This document shows positions 28,497-37,729 of a DNA stretch of 64,000 nt, piece by piece (the first letter of the stretch is position 1; every line of letters starts with the position of its first letter). This DNA is from Aliiroseovarius sp. F47248L (GTDB lineage Bacteria; Pseudomonadota; Alphaproteobacteria; Rhodobacterales; Rhodobacteraceae), in contig NZ_JALKBF010000001.1 in assembly GCF_023016085.1 (NCBI RefSeq), forward strand, positions 62,001 to 126,000, in the 5' to 3' direction. The position numbers were made by a program, and so were the translations under genes. Below the pieces are notes generated by a model. The model searched no databases. It was not told the DNA's origin and saw nothing but the letters and a program-made list of their open reading frames with translations.

Positions 28497-29428
28497 GCGC
28501 GTGGATGGGCGGCGTTGTAGACCTCTAACAACCGTGAAGTGTCAACCGTTGTATAGGCTTGGGTCGTGGACAGACTGGCATGGCCCAGCAATTCCTGAAT
28601 GGCGCGCAGATCGCCACCGGCGGCCAGAAGATGGGTTGCAAAACTGTGCCGCATGGCGTGGGGCGTGGCGGTTGCGGGCAGACCCAATTGCAAGCGCACC
28701 TGCTCCATCATCTTTTGTACGATGCGCGGACCCAGCGCCCCGCCGCGCACGCCGCGAAACAGCGGCGCGTCTGGTGTTTCCGGATGAGGGCATAGGCGGC
28801 GATAGGCTTCGACTGCGCCGCGGGCGGCAGGCAATACCGGCACAACCCGCTCCTTGCCGCCCTTCCCTTTGATCCGCAGGGTGTCTGGCAAAGGGGCATC
28901 GGCGCAGGTCAGACCCAGCGCCTCGGAAATGCGCAAACCGCACCCGTAAAGAAGCGTTGCGACTGCAATGTTACGCGCCCCGACCCAGCCATGCTGTGAT
29001 TGAATTCCGGCGGTTTCGATCACCGCTTTCGCAGCATCTGGCGCCAGTGGGCGAGGCAGTTTCTTGGTGAATTTGGGGCTGCGGGTCGACAAAACCGCAG
29101 TCGCGTCAAATTCATCCCGTTCGCTGAGCCAGCGGTAGAAGCTCTTCACAGCGGATAAAGATCGGGCCAGAGATCGCGCGCCAACGCCTCGACCTCGTTC
29201 ATGCGCCATCCATGCACGCATATCTGATAGCGTTACGCGGGCCAATCCGCCTCGTCCTGCAGACCCACCCAGATGTTGGGCCATGAACGCCAGAAACCCG
29301 GTCAGATCAGTCTGATATGCCGTGATCGTGTTCGTGGACGCGCCGTCCAGAGCGCGTATGTTGTCCAGCCATTCAGACAACGCATCCCGAGCGCCGTCCG
29401 GGATCGCCAATGTGTCCTTGGCGGTCAC
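28493..29428 (-). CDS. xerC: Tyrosine site-specific recombinase XerC
   Basis: Chromosome-dimer resolvase that works with XerD at dif. The 311 residues contain an N-terminal SAM-like DNA-binding domain and the catalytic domain with the R-K-H-R-H-Y set: Arg in GCGLRISEAL, Lys in IKGKGGKERVVP, HAMRHSFATHLL (His and Arg), GHASLSTTQAYTTVD with the final His and the nucleophile Tyr. It follows the DUF484 gene with a four-base overlap, the same order as E. coli yigA-xerC, which supports XerC rather than XerD. It is coupled to pcs. Confidence 0.94.
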   Translation of the reverse strand: MTAKDTLAIPDGARDALSEWLDNIRALDGASTNTITAYQTDLTGFLAFMAQHLGGSAGRGGLARVTLSDMRAWMAHERGRGVGARSLARSLSAVKSFYRWLSERDEFDATAVLSTRSPKFTKKLPRPLAPDAAKAVIETAGIQSQHGWVGARNIAVATLLYGCGLRISEALGLTCADAPLPDTLRIKGKGGKERVVPVLPAARGAVEAYRRLCPHPETPDAPLFRGVRGGALGPRIVQKMMEQVRLQLGLPATATPHAMRHSFATHLLAAGGDLRAIQELLGHASLSTTQAYTTVDTSRLLEVYNAAHPRA

Positions 29429-30132
29429 GACAACCAGCGGCGCATCGCGCGTTCAAACACTCCGCCGAAAAAGGCCAGAAGATCGGTGCCTTGTCCGGGT
29501 TTGAATTGCTCGGCATTCTCAACCCCCAGAACCAGCATACCGGGTAAACGGCCTTCCCCCAGATCCAGACGAATGCAAGCCTCGGACCGGACCCAGAAGC
29601 CAGTGTCGCCATAGATCGTTTCGTCTTGTTCCTGAATTTGGCGCAGGAAGACCTGACGGGTCGATTGATCGCCACTCATACCCAGATAGTCATCGACGAA
29701 CCCGGGGGCCGCGATAGACAAAACCGGTCCCAACCGCCCGACAGCGCTGTTTTTCTGGCCAAGTTCAGTTTCCAGAACCAATCGCACACAATCAACGCGC
29801 AATATCTCGGCCACTTCGCCGCTGAGGTCTGCCATGAACAGTTCAAAATCCGCCGGGTCCAGCATCCTGAGAACAGCTCGATGGATCATGTTCATGCCGG
29901 AGATATTGTTATATGCCGCCGCGATCACCGACCGGTGCGTGTCTTCCAGCCGGTCCAGTCGGGCTTCGAGCCGTTCCATCGCAATGCCGCGAAGGTCCAC
30001 GATATTAGCCCCCATCGCGCGCTCATTCGCGGCGATTAACGCGCGCATAATGTCCTGATCATCCAGAATGGTTTCGGGTTGCGCGATTAAATGCGCGCGC
30101 AATTCATCATCAATCGTAGCTGGTACGCTCAT
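29425..30132 (-). CDS. DUF484 (YigA-like) GAF-fold protein
   Basis: 235-residue cytosolic protein of DUF484, a GAF-related family usually encoded next to xerC and of unknown function. The N-terminal helices carry LIAQPETILDDQDIMRALI and a coiled stretch (MERLEARLDRLEDTH), followed by the GAF-like half with ADLSGEVAEILRVDCVRLVLE. The gene and xerC overlap by four bases. It is the first gene of the DUF484-xerC-pcs unit. Confidence 0.88.
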   Translation of the reverse strand: MSVPATIDDELRAHLIAQPETILDDQDIMRALIAANERAMGANIVDLRGIAMERLEARLDRLEDTHRSVIAAAYNNISGMNMIHRAVLRMLDPADFELFMADLSGEVAEILRVDCVRLVLETELGQKNSAVGRLGPVLSIAAPGFVDDYLGMSGDQSTRQVFLRQIQEQDETIYGDTGFWVRSEACIRLDLGEGRLPGMLVLGVENAEQFKPGQGTDLLAFFGGVFERAMRRWLS

Positions 30133-30227
30133 CTGCTGCCTCGGTGTTTTGTTCTTGTCGTTTTATGCGAACATACACCAAGGCATCGCGCGGGTGGCAG
30201 ATTTTTCGCACCAGCCACAACAGAAAG

Positions 30228-30245
30228 AGGGGGCCGTGGCCCCCT
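30228..30245 (-). terminator. Terminator of the transaldolase gene
   Basis: AGGGGGCC-GT-GGCCCCCT is a perfect 8-bp stem with a 2-base centre (a larger loop is likely in RNA). On the minus strand it is followed by CTTTCTGTTG, giving a moderately T-rich tail, 29 bases past the transaldolase stop. Confidence 0.65.
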
Positions 30246-30273
30246 CGTAACAGTCGTGGTTTTAAGATCCAGC

Positions 30274-30927
30274 TTACAAGATCTTAATGTCTGCCGCTTT
30301 AATGTCCGCCAGAAACGCGTCCAACCCCTTGTCGGTCAGCACGTGTTTCGCCATCGCCTGAATGACCGATGTTGGTGCGGTTGCCACATCTGCCCCGACC
30401 AGCGCGCAGTCTTTCATGTGGTTGACCGACCGGATCGAGGCCGCCAGAATCTGCGTCTCGAACCCGTAATTGTCATAGATGGTGCGAATGTCCTCGATCA
30501 ACTCCAGCCCATCCATGTTGATGTCATCCAGACGACCGATGAACGGCGAAATGAAGGTCGCGCCGGCTTTTGCGGCCAGCAGTGCTTGGTTGGCCGAGAA
30601 GCACAGCGTCACGTTCACCATGGTGCCTTCGTCGGTCAGAACTTTACAGGCTTTTAGCCCGTCCCAAGTCAGCGGCACCTTGACCGCGATGTTGTCGGCG
30701 ATCTTGGCCAGTTTGCGGCCCTCGGCGATCATGGTGTCAGCATCGACGGCGGTGACTTCGGCTGACACGGGACCTTCCACAATGTCGCAGATTTCCTTGG
30801 TCACTTCCAGAATGTCACGCCCCGATTTCTTGATGATCGAGGGGTTGGTGGTTACGCCGTCAATCATCCCGACGTCGTTCAGTTCCTTGATGGCGTCGAT
30901 ATCGGCGGTATCAGCGAAGAATTTCAT
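30274..30927 (-). CDS. tal: Transaldolase (short TAL/FSA type)
   Basis: Moves dihydroxyacetone units between sugar phosphates in the non-oxidative pentose phosphate pathway. The 217 residues correspond to the short TalC/fructose-6-phosphate-aldolase class. Marks are [17 protein letters not shown], and the Schiff-base lysine in [15 protein letters not shown] near residue 85, then [10 protein letters not shown] and AASIRSVNH. It is divergent from priA. A single-gene unit, closed by the terminator at 30228-30245. An F6P-aldolase activity cannot be excluded. Confidence 0.93.
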   Translation of the reverse strand: MKFFADTADIDAIKELNDVGMIDGVTTNPSIIKKSGRDILEVTKEICDIVEGPVSAEVTAVDADTMIAEGRKLAKIADNIAVKVPLTWDGLKACKVLTDEGTMVNVTLCFSANQALLAAKAGATFISPFIGRLDDINMDGLELIEDIRTIYDNYGFETQILAASIRSVNHMKDCALVGADVATAPTSVIQAMAKHVLTDKGLDAFLADIKAADIKIL

Positions 30928-30949
30928 GTGCGCGGCTCCTGCAGCTTAT

Positions 30950-30963
30950 GAGCGTTTGCGCTC
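30950..30963. promoter_or_regulatory. Small palindrome upstream of tal
   Basis: GAGCG-TTTG-CGCTC, a perfect 5-4-5 inverted repeat, lies 23 bases before the tal ATG and 67 bases before priA. On the minus strand it contains CGCAAACG, similar to half-sites of LacI-family regulators. Likely an operator for tal, or just a hairpin in the leader. Confidence 0.3.
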
Positions 30964-31029
30964 TCATACCCCATGGGCGCGCGGGCAGAAAGCCCTTATG
31001 GTGCACTGGAAGACAGGGAATCTGGCTAT

Positions 31030-33225
31030 ATGAGCGACGTTGAGCAGTTTCCAGAGGGCACAAGGGTCGGCGTGTTGACCACTCAGCCACTGGACCGAAT
31101 CCTGACCTACCGGGCCCCCGAAGGCGGTTGCGTACAAGGTGCATTTGTTGAGGTGCCGCTTGGCCCGCGCAAGGTGTTGGGCGTTGTTTGGGGTCCGGGA
31201 GAAACTGGATTTGACGCATCCAAATTACGCGCTGTGAACCGTGTTCTGGATGTTGCCCCCATGCGCATCGAAATGGCCGAGTTTCTAACCCGTGTGGGCG
31301 ACTACACTCTGACGCCGATGAGTCAAATGCTGCGCCTTGCTACCCGTGCGCCGGGGCTGTCCGACCCACCTTCGATGCGGAAAGTGTTGAAGGCGTCGGG
31401 CCATCGCCCCAACCGCTTGACGGATGCACGTGCCAAGGTGATGGACGTGTTAATGGATCAGCCCGGCGTTGGGTTCACACAGAAAGAACTGGCCGATCTG
31501 GCGGGGGTCAGCGGGTCGGTTGTGAAGGGGTTGGTAAAGCTTGGGGCGATCCGCGAGGAAGATACGCCGCGTGACATGCCTTATCCGCGTCTTGACCCCG
31601 ACTTGCCGAGCAAAGAGCTGACTGAAGATCAAGTCGCGGCCGCCAAGCAACTGACCGTCGGCGTGCGCGCGGGCCGCTATGGCACCACGCTTCTGCGTGG
31701 GGTCACCGGCGCCGGCAAGACCGAGGTGTATCTGGAAGCCGTCGCCGCCTGTTTGAAGAAAGGCCGTCAGGCGCTGGTGCTTTTACCCGAAATCGCCCTG
31801 ACCGCCGAGTTTCTGAAACGGGTCGAAGAACGCTTTGGCGCGCGGCCCGCCGAATGGCATTCGGGCGTCACCATGACCGAACGTCGCCGCTGTTGGCGGA
31901 TGGTCGGGCAGGGGGATGCCTCGCTTGTTGTGGGTGCGCGCTCCGCACTCTATCTGCCCTTTCGCGACCTTGGGCTGGTGATCGTGGATGAGGAGCATGA
32001 CAGTTCCTACAAACAGGAAGACGGTGTGCTCTATTCGGCCCGCGATATGGCGGTGATGCGGGCATCCATCTGTGACGCGCAGGTGGTGCTGGCCTCGGCC
32101 ACGCCGTCGCTTGAGACATGGGCCAACTGCGAGGCGGGGAAATACAAGCGGATTGACCTGACCAGTCGCTATGGCCCGGCCGTCATGCCCGACATGCGCG
32201 CGATTGATATGCGGCAGGAGAATATGCTGACGCAAAGCTGGATCTCGCCCACGCTGAAAGCGGCCGTGACCCTGCGCATTGCGAAGGGCGAGCAATCGCT
32301 GCTCTTCATCAACCGCCGTGGCTATGCGCCTGTCACGATCTGCCGGGCCTGTGGACACCAGATCGGTTGCGATCATTGCGACGCGCGCATGGTCGAGCAC
32401 CGGTTCCAAAAACGGCTTGTCTGCCACCAATGCGGCGAGACGAAGCCGATGCCAGAGGCCTGCCCGGAATGCGAAGTCGAAGGGAAACTCGCCCCTGTCG
32501 GGCCGGGTGTGGAACGGCTGGCGGAAGAAGTCCGCGCAAGCTTCCCCGATGCCCGCGTGGCGGTGTTGTCGTCGGACCTCTTCGGTTCAGCCCGCGCACT
32601 GAAAGAACAGATTGAACTGATCGCCGACGGTGGGGCTGACATCATCATCGGCACGCAGTTAGTGGCGAAGGGGCACAACTTTCCAAAGCTAACTTTGGTA
32701 GGCGTAATCGATGCCGATCTGGGTCTGCAAGGGTCCGACCTGCGTGCCGCAGAACGCACGTTTCAATTGATCCGACAGGTCGCTGGCCGGGCTGGGCGAG
32801 CCGAGACACCGGGCGTCGCACTTCTGCAAACCTTCCAACCCGAACACCCGGTGATCCGCGCGATTCTTGCGGGCGAGGAAGAGAATTTTTGGCGCGCCGA
32901 GGCAGGCGAACGCCAAGCGGCTGGCGTGCCGCCTTATGGGCGTTTGGCGGGGATCGTCCTGTCGTCGCCCGATATTCAAGCAGTGTTTGATCTGGGGAGC
33001 GAGATGGCGCGGCGGTCCGAGCCGCTCATCCAGATCGGTGCGCAGCTTTATGGCCCTGCATCAGCGCCCATCGCGCGCGTCAGAGGGCGGCATCGTGTCA
33101 GGCTTTTGGTGAAAGCTGAGAAGGGTGCGCCCATCCAAGCTGCATTGAAACGCTGGCTCGCACAATTCCAGATCAAAGGGGATATGCGCGTATCGGTGGA
33201 TATCGATCCGCAAAGTTTTTATTGA
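31030..33225 (+). CDS. priA: Primosomal protein N' (replication restart helicase PriA)
   Basis: 3'-5' helicase that reloads the replisome at stalled forks. The ATG at 31030 (MSDVEQFPEG) is chosen over 30973 because only this start fits the family and the upstream part overlaps the tal promoter; this gives 731 residues. The N-terminal 3'-DNA-binding domain is followed by Walker A GVTGAGKTEVY near residue 221, Walker B DEEHD, then the zinc-binding loop with CRACGHQIGCDHCDA and CHQCG...CPEC, and helicase motifs V-VI GTQLVAKGHNF and RQVAGRAGRAE. Divergent from tal. Confidence 0.96.
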   Translation: MSDVEQFPEGTRVGVLTTQPLDRILTYRAPEGGCVQGAFVEVPLGPRKVLGVVWGPGETGFDASKLRAVNRVLDVAPMRIEMAEFLTRVGDYTLTPMSQMLRLATRAPGLSDPPSMRKVLKASGHRPNRLTDARAKVMDVLMDQPGVGFTQKELADLAGVSGSVVKGLVKLGAIREEDTPRDMPYPRLDPDLPSKELTEDQVAAAKQLTVGVRAGRYGTTLLRGVTGAGKTEVYLEAVAACLKKGRQALVLLPEIALTAEFLKRVEERFGARPAEWHSGVTMTERRRCWRMVGQGDASLVVGARSALYLPFRDLGLVIVDEEHDSSYKQEDGVLYSARDMAVMRASICDAQVVLASATPSLETWANCEAGKYKRIDLTSRYGPAVMPDMRAIDMRQENMLTQSWISPTLKAAVTLRIAKGEQSLLFINRRGYAPVTICRACGHQIGCDHCDARMVEHRFQKRLVCHQCGETKPMPEACPECEVEGKLAPVGPGVERLAEEVRASFPDARVAVLSSDLFGSARALKEQIELIADGGADIIIGTQLVAKGHNFPKLTLVGVIDADLGLQGSDLRAAERTFQLIRQVAGRAGRAETPGVALLQTFQPEHPVIRAILAGEEENFWRAEAGERQAAGVPPYGRLAGIVLSSPDIQAVFDLGSEMARRSEPLIQIGAQLYGPASAPIARVRGRHRVRLLVKAEKGAPIQAALKRWLAQFQIKGDMRVSVDIDPQSFY

Positions 33226-33290
33226 GGCAACCGTGCTTCCAGATCGTCCCTGGTATTTCAAGCAATCACAGCATCGGCTATGATGTATTT

Positions 33291-33725
33291 ATGACCGACC
33301 GGGTGACCTATCATGTATTGAGCCGCGAGAACGCCGCGATGCTCGATAAAGCAGAAGCTTTTGACAACGCGGTTGATCCTGAGCAGTTGAAGACGTTCGT
33401 GTCCAGAACCGGACACGAACTGGTATTTGCGCGATTGGGCGACAGAGTGATCGGCTTTGCGTCAGGCAACGTCCTGTTGCATCCAGACAAGCCCCCAGTG
33501 TTTTTCATCAACGAAGTTGGTGTTCTTCGCGACATGCGCAGACAAGGCATTGCCTCCGCACTTTGCCGAAAGTTGATCCAACAAGCGCGTGGCGCCGGGT
33601 GTCAGGGCATCTGGCTGGCTACTGAGAAGGAAAACGATGCAGCGCGAGCACTTTATCATAGCTTGAGAGCACGCGAGACCGGCGGCATTGTTGTCTATGA
33701 TTGGGATGACGCTATGGGCGCCTGA
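33291..33725 (+). CDS. GNAT acetyltransferase, AAC(3)-I-like fold
   Basis: 144-residue N-acetyltransferase. The start at 33291 (MTDRVTYHV) is chosen because the upstream part of the open frame overlaps the end of priA. The layout resembles aminoglycoside 3-N-acetyltransferase type I proteins: an N-terminal segment with FDNAV..., a VIGFASG strand, then GVLRDMRRQGIASALCRKLI as the acetyl-CoA loop. Most such chromosomal homologues act on other amines, so a resistance role is not claimed. It converges on the YedE gene, with 15 bases between the stops. Confidence 0.8.
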   Translation: MTDRVTYHVLSRENAAMLDKAEAFDNAVDPEQLKTFVSRTGHELVFARLGDRVIGFASGNVLLHPDKPPVFFINEVGVLRDMRRQGIASALCRKLIQQARGAGCQGIWLATEKENDAARALYHSLRARETGGIVVYDWDDAMGA

Positions 33726-33740
33726 TGCGCCTTTGGCTGA

Positions 33741-34814
33741 TTATTGCGCCGGAAGTGCCGCACCTCGGCCCTGTTTTTGATCCACCAACGCATCGGTGAA
33801 CACAGCCCCAATCCACATGCACAATAGTGCGAGCCATGCCGTACCGACAAAGATCGAGGTGCCGGTGACGCCCGCGCCAATCGCACAACCACCAGCCAGC
33901 ATCGCACCGAAACCCATCAAGACAGCCCCGAACATCGAACGGCGCATGTTGGCCTCGCCATCGAACCCTTGGAACTTGAACTCTCCAGCCAGCCAGCTTG
34001 CGGCAAAGGCCCCGATGACAACGCCCGGCACAAGGCCCACGTCGAACTCCAGCACCGGGTCGGGAATCAGGAAAAACATTAGCGTATTGGCGGACGGGCC
34101 GGAGAAGGTGGCAGAGGTGACCGAGACGGGCTCGAACGCCGCCAGCGACAATTGATAGGTCAGCACCCACCCCAATGCGACGGCAAAACCGACACCGGAT
34201 CCAAACACCAAACGCCGATAGCCCATGCCGGACTTGCGCGCGATATAGATCGCGAACACGGCGGTCAGAATACCAAGCGCAAAACCGGACCAGTCCGGGA
34301 CCCCAAGGGCATTCAACAGGTTCAGGTTCACGCCACGCTCGGTCATCCAGAGCCGGGCCAGCTTGTCGCGTGCAGGGGCCAGCCAGCCATGCAAACTCAT
34401 TTGAGCGACCACAGCGAAAATCAATCCGGATACCACAGACCGAAGGTTGCCCGTTGCGGCCAACACCAGAAGTCGACCAGAACAACCACGTGCCAGCACC
34501 ATGCCGACACCAAACATTAACCCGCCAATGATGGCACCCGACCACGTTCCGGTCACCGCCATCATGCGCGCATCCTCGGGTCGCAGCAGGCCTAGAAGCG
34601 ACGCGCCTTGCACCCAGACCAGAGCGGTCGAGAAAGTCAAAAGCCAGATTGCGAGGGAACTGTCCATCATGCGCCGGGCGAACTCGACTGTGGCAGCGCG
34701 CAGACAAAACCGCGACCGTTGGGCGGCCACGCCAAAGACAATACCGGTGACAAGCCCAAACAGCGCGGCTGTCGGCTCTTCTCCGATACGGTCAATTAGG
34801 GGCACAATGTCCAT
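33741..34814 (-). CDS. YeeE/YedE-family transporter (TsuA-like)
   Basis: 357-residue inner-membrane protein with about nine helices, of the YeeE/YedE family; characterised TsuA members take up thiosulfate. The three cysteines that line the path in that family are present: Cys37 in RSRFCLRAA, Cys111 in ARGCSGRLL and Cys310 in AGGCAIG, each in a short re-entrant glycine-rich loop. No partner sulfurtransferase (YeeD/TusA) is adjacent. Fifteen bases from the converging GNAT gene; divergent from the MFS gene, with a 19-base palindrome in its leader at 34841-34859. The substrate as thiosulfate or another sulfur species is inference. Confidence 0.85.
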   Translation of the reverse strand: MDIVPLIDRIGEEPTAALFGLVTGIVFGVAAQRSRFCLRAATVEFARRMMDSSLAIWLLTFSTALVWVQGASLLGLLRPEDARMMAVTGTWSGAIIGGLMFGVGMVLARGCSGRLLVLAATGNLRSVVSGLIFAVVAQMSLHGWLAPARDKLARLWMTERGVNLNLLNALGVPDWSGFALGILTAVFAIYIARKSGMGYRRLVFGSGVGFAVALGWVLTYQLSLAAFEPVSVTSATFSGPSANTLMFFLIPDPVLEFDVGLVPGVVIGAFAASWLAGEFKFQGFDGEANMRRSMFGAVLMGFGAMLAGGCAIGAGVTGTSIFVGTAWLALLCMWIGAVFTDALVDQKQGRGAALPAQ

Positions 34815-34840
34815 GCGGGTTCCTTCAATTGTTGGATACC

Positions 34841-34859
34841 TTGCCGTGATTCACGGTAA
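34841..34859. promoter_or_regulatory. Palindrome in the YedE leader
   Basis: TTgCCGTGA-T-TCACGGtAA: the core CCGTGATTCACGG is a perfect 6-1-6 inverted repeat and two further pairs flank it after one mismatch. It lies 27-45 bases before the YedE ATG (minus strand), where a repressor could block transcription. The flanking 34863-34905 is AT-rich and holds an additional partly symmetrical TAAGCTTA word, likely the promoter region for the divergent genes. Confidence 0.45.
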
Positions 34860-34947
34860 CCTGCCTTGACATAAATCATAAACATATAAGCTTAAATGAA
34901 TGCGTTTTGATCTCGCAAACTGGTAAAAACAGGCGTAATGCGGGGCC

Positions 34948-36183
34948 ATGAGACACCAGATCCTGACCCTTGAAGAAGCTCGAGCGCTACCGTTCTGGCG
35001 CCGCCCCATCTTTCTGCTGATGTTGATGGCAGCGGGGATGCCCATTGCGTTTTTCACGTGGTCTGCGCTTCTGAACAACTTCGTGATCGAAGCGGCCGGG
35101 TTCACAGGCGTCGAAATCGGCTGGTTGCACACAGTGCGCGAAATTCCCGGCTTTCTGGCCATCGGTGTGATCGCGCTTCTGATGTTGTTTCGCGAACAGG
35201 TGCTGGGCGTTGTCGCCTTGGGTATGCTTGGCGCGGCCACAGCCATCACCGCGTGGTTTCCGAGCTTCGGTGGCATACTAACAGTCACCATGCTGTCGTC
35301 GATCGGGTTCCACTATTTCGAAACGGTGAACCAATCGCTTCAATTGCAATGGATCGATAAAAAGCGAGCTCCGCAAATGCTGGGGTGGATCATGTCAATC
35401 GGATCGGCGGCGGCTCTGTTGAGCTACGGGCTTCTGGTGCTGACGTGGAAGGCGTTCGATCTGAGCTATAATCTAGTCTACATGATCGCAGGCGGCACGA
35501 CCCTGGCCATCGCAATCTTTGCATATTTTGCCTATCCACAGTTTGAAAGCCCCGAGCCGCAGTTGAAGCAATTCGTGCTGCGCCGTCGTTACTGGCTCTA
35601 CTATGCACTGCAATTCATGGCAGGCGCGCGGCGACAGATCTTTACGGTGTTTGCCGCCTTCATGATGGTCGAACGCTTCGGGTTCGAAGTGCATGAGGTC
35701 ACGGCGCTGTTCCTGATCAACTATCTGGCCAATATCTTCTTTGCGCCACTGATGGGGAAAGCGGTTGCCAAATGGGGCGAGCGTCGCGCGTTGGCCTTTG
35801 AATACACCGGACTGATCAGTGTGTTTCTGGCCTATGGCGGGATTTACTATTTTGGTTGGGGTGTGGTGTTGGCCGCGGCGCTTTATGTGCTCGACCACCT
35901 TTTCTTCGCGCTGGCCTTCGCGCTGAAAACCTATTTCCAGAAGATTGCGGACCCGCAGGATATTGCGCCGACGGCCGCCGTGGCATTCACAATCAACCAC
36001 ATCGCCGCGGTCTTTCTACCCGCTCTGCTGGGCTACCTGTGGGTTGTGTCTCCGGGGGGCGTTTTTGCATTAGCAGCGGGAATGGCCTGCGTCTCATTGA
36101 TGTTGTCTCTTCTTATTCCACGTCATCCGGAAAAGGGGAACGAGACAGTATTCTCGCGCCCGTTGCCGCAGATCGCCGAGTAA
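34948..36183 (+). CDS. Major facilitator superfamily transporter
   Basis: 411-residue inner-membrane protein with 11-12 predicted helices. It lacks strong drug-efflux signatures and its ligand is unknown. Charged loops typical of MFS proteins are LGWIMSIGSAAALLSYG and the mid-loop DKKRAPQM. It is divergent from the YedE gene and the two may share the palindromic regulatory region, which hints at sulfur- or anion-related transport, but this is context only. The N-terminus (MRHQILTLEEARALPFWRRP) is short and cytosolic. Confidence 0.8.
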   Translation: MRHQILTLEEARALPFWRRPIFLLMLMAAGMPIAFFTWSALLNNFVIEAAGFTGVEIGWLHTVREIPGFLAIGVIALLMLFREQVLGVVALGMLGAATAITAWFPSFGGILTVTMLSSIGFHYFETVNQSLQLQWIDKKRAPQMLGWIMSIGSAAALLSYGLLVLTWKAFDLSYNLVYMIAGGTTLAIAIFAYFAYPQFESPEPQLKQFVLRRRYWLYYALQFMAGARRQIFTVFAAFMMVERFGFEVHEVTALFLINYLANIFFAPLMGKAVAKWGERRALAFEYTGLISVFLAYGGIYYFGWGVVLAAALYVLDHLFFALAFALKTYFQKIADPQDIAPTAAVAFTINHIAAVFLPALLGYLWVVSPGGVFALAAGMACVSLMLSLLIPRHPEKGNETVFSRPLPQIAE

Positions 36184-36266
36184 ACATCCGTTTCGGCAGC
36201 GCAGTTGTGGTTGACCGCGCAGGCGCTGCTCGGTAGGCCGTTCCCGTCATCAGAAAGGATTTTGTC

Positions 36267-37136
36267 ATGTCCACTTGGACTGCACTGACCACGCTGGACG
36301 GTCAAGACGCCGCCGAAGCGCTTGGCTTGGCGATGGAGACATTAACCCCTGAGCCCACCGGTATCGGCGTCTTTGAAGTTGAAGACGGAAGCGGCACTTG
36401 GGAGGTTGGCGGCTATTTCACCCACGAACCAGACACCGCGGGACTGGCCTTGCTGGCGGCAATGCACAATGCGAAAGATTTCACCGTCTCGGAATTGCCC
36501 GAGGTTGATTGGGTCGCCCATGTTCGGCGCGAACTTTCCCCGGTGGAAGCGGGCCGCTTCTTTGTGCATGGCAGTCACGATGCGGATAAAGTGCCTGACG
36601 GAAAAATCGCGTTGCTGATCGAAGCCGCGATGGCATTCGGGACAGGACACCACGGCACCACGCTAGGTTGCCTGAAGGCGCTGGATGGATTGGTAGAACA
36701 CGGGTTTGTCGGCAAGAATGTGGTCGATATTGGTTGCGGGACCGCCGTCTTGGCAATGGCTGCCGCGCGTGTTTGGCCTAATCCGGTCTTGGCCAGCGAT
36801 ATTGATCAGGTCGCCGTTGACGTTGCAAAAGCCAATGTCGCAGCCAACAATTTGGAAGAAAGAGTTTACTGTGTCGAGGCGGCAGGATTTAACGCGCCTG
36901 AACTTCAAGAAGCGTCTCCATTCGACCTAGTATTTGCTAATATTCTGAAAGGGCCGCTGATCGGTCTTGCCCCGGATATGGCGAAGCACCTTTCTACCAA
37001 GGGTTATGCGATTCTGTCGGGCATTCTGAACCCGCAAGCGGACGAAGTGATTTCCGTTTATGTCCGAAACGGGTTCAATCTGGTCGAACGCACCGAAATT
37101 GTTGACTGGACAACACTAGTTTTACAAAAAAGTTAG
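36267..37136 (+). CDS. prmA: Ribosomal protein L11 methyltransferase
   Basis: S-adenosylmethionine-dependent methylation of ribosomal protein L11. The 289 residues have the N-terminal L11-recognition domain and the Rossmann-like SAM domain: AFGTGHHGTT, VVDIGCGTAVLAMAAAR with the SAM loop near 147-160, and DLVFANILKGPL, the family's NILA-like motif. It begins 83 bases after the MFS gene. Cytosolic. Confidence 0.95.
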   Translation: MSTWTALTTLDGQDAAEALGLAMETLTPEPTGIGVFEVEDGSGTWEVGGYFTHEPDTAGLALLAAMHNAKDFTVSELPEVDWVAHVRRELSPVEAGRFFVHGSHDADKVPDGKIALLIEAAMAFGTGHHGTTLGCLKALDGLVEHGFVGKNVVDIGCGTAVLAMAAARVWPNPVLASDIDQVAVDVAKANVAANNLEERVYCVEAAGFNAPELQEASPFDLVFANILKGPLIGLAPDMAKHLSTKGYAILSGILNPQADEVISVYVRNGFNLVERTEIVDWTTLVLQKS

Positions 37137-37239
37137 TGTTTATTACGTGAAAATTTAACAGATTTCTGGCCACCACCACTTTTTTGCCATATTCTGAGGT
37201 GGGTGTATTATTTTTTTTATTGAGGGGAGGGTATTGATC

Positions 37240-37584
37240 GTGACTGATGCACAAGTTCAAGACTTTCAAAAACGGGTGCGCGGAATTAGCCGACAGCATC
37301 GCCGCTTGTCGCAAGGCTATGTTCAATTGGTCGAGCGTGATGGGCTGTTGGTGCCCAGCAAACCTAGGCTGCGCCGGGGGTTCCCGATCAAGGGGCTGCT
37401 CCTGACGCTTGTCGGATTCATGTTGTTCAAGGGGTTCCTTTTCAGCCAAGTCGGCGTGATCAATTACAATGATCGTGTTGACCGACTGTCGCAGGGGTCA
37501 ATGATCGAACAGGCCGGTGCTTGGATCATGCAGGACGATCCGGTGACCACTGCCATTGCCGGGTTCATGACCAACCCATTCTGA
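37240..37584 (+). CDS. Small single-pass membrane protein of unknown function
   Basis: 114-residue protein. The GTG start at 37240 is preferred over TTG at 37234, because GGAGGG is 8 bases upstream of the GTG and only about 2 of the TTG. A basic N-terminal cytoplasmic region (about 50 residues, FQKRVRGISRQHRRL) precedes one helix (GLLLTLVGFMLFKGFLF at about 51-67) and a 45-residue periplasmic tail. No enzyme motif. I do not recognise the family, though the shape is common in Rhodobacterales. It lies alone between prmA and the ferredoxin gene. Confidence 0.7.
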   Translation: MTDAQVQDFQKRVRGISRQHRRLSQGYVQLVERDGLLVPSKPRLRRGFPIKGLLLTLVGFMLFKGFLFSQVGVINYNDRVDRLSQGSMIEQAGAWIMQDDPVTTAIAGFMTNPF

Positions 37585-37729
37585 CGCGGAAATCGAATTT
37601 GAAAACCCAGCCCGTGCGCCACGACGCGTTTCGGGCTGATTTCATTTTGGAACCCAGCTTTCGCGATGTCATTGCGCAGCAAAGCCACATTTTTAAACCA
37701 CTTCAAGCTGTCTTGACTGGCAAATCCTC

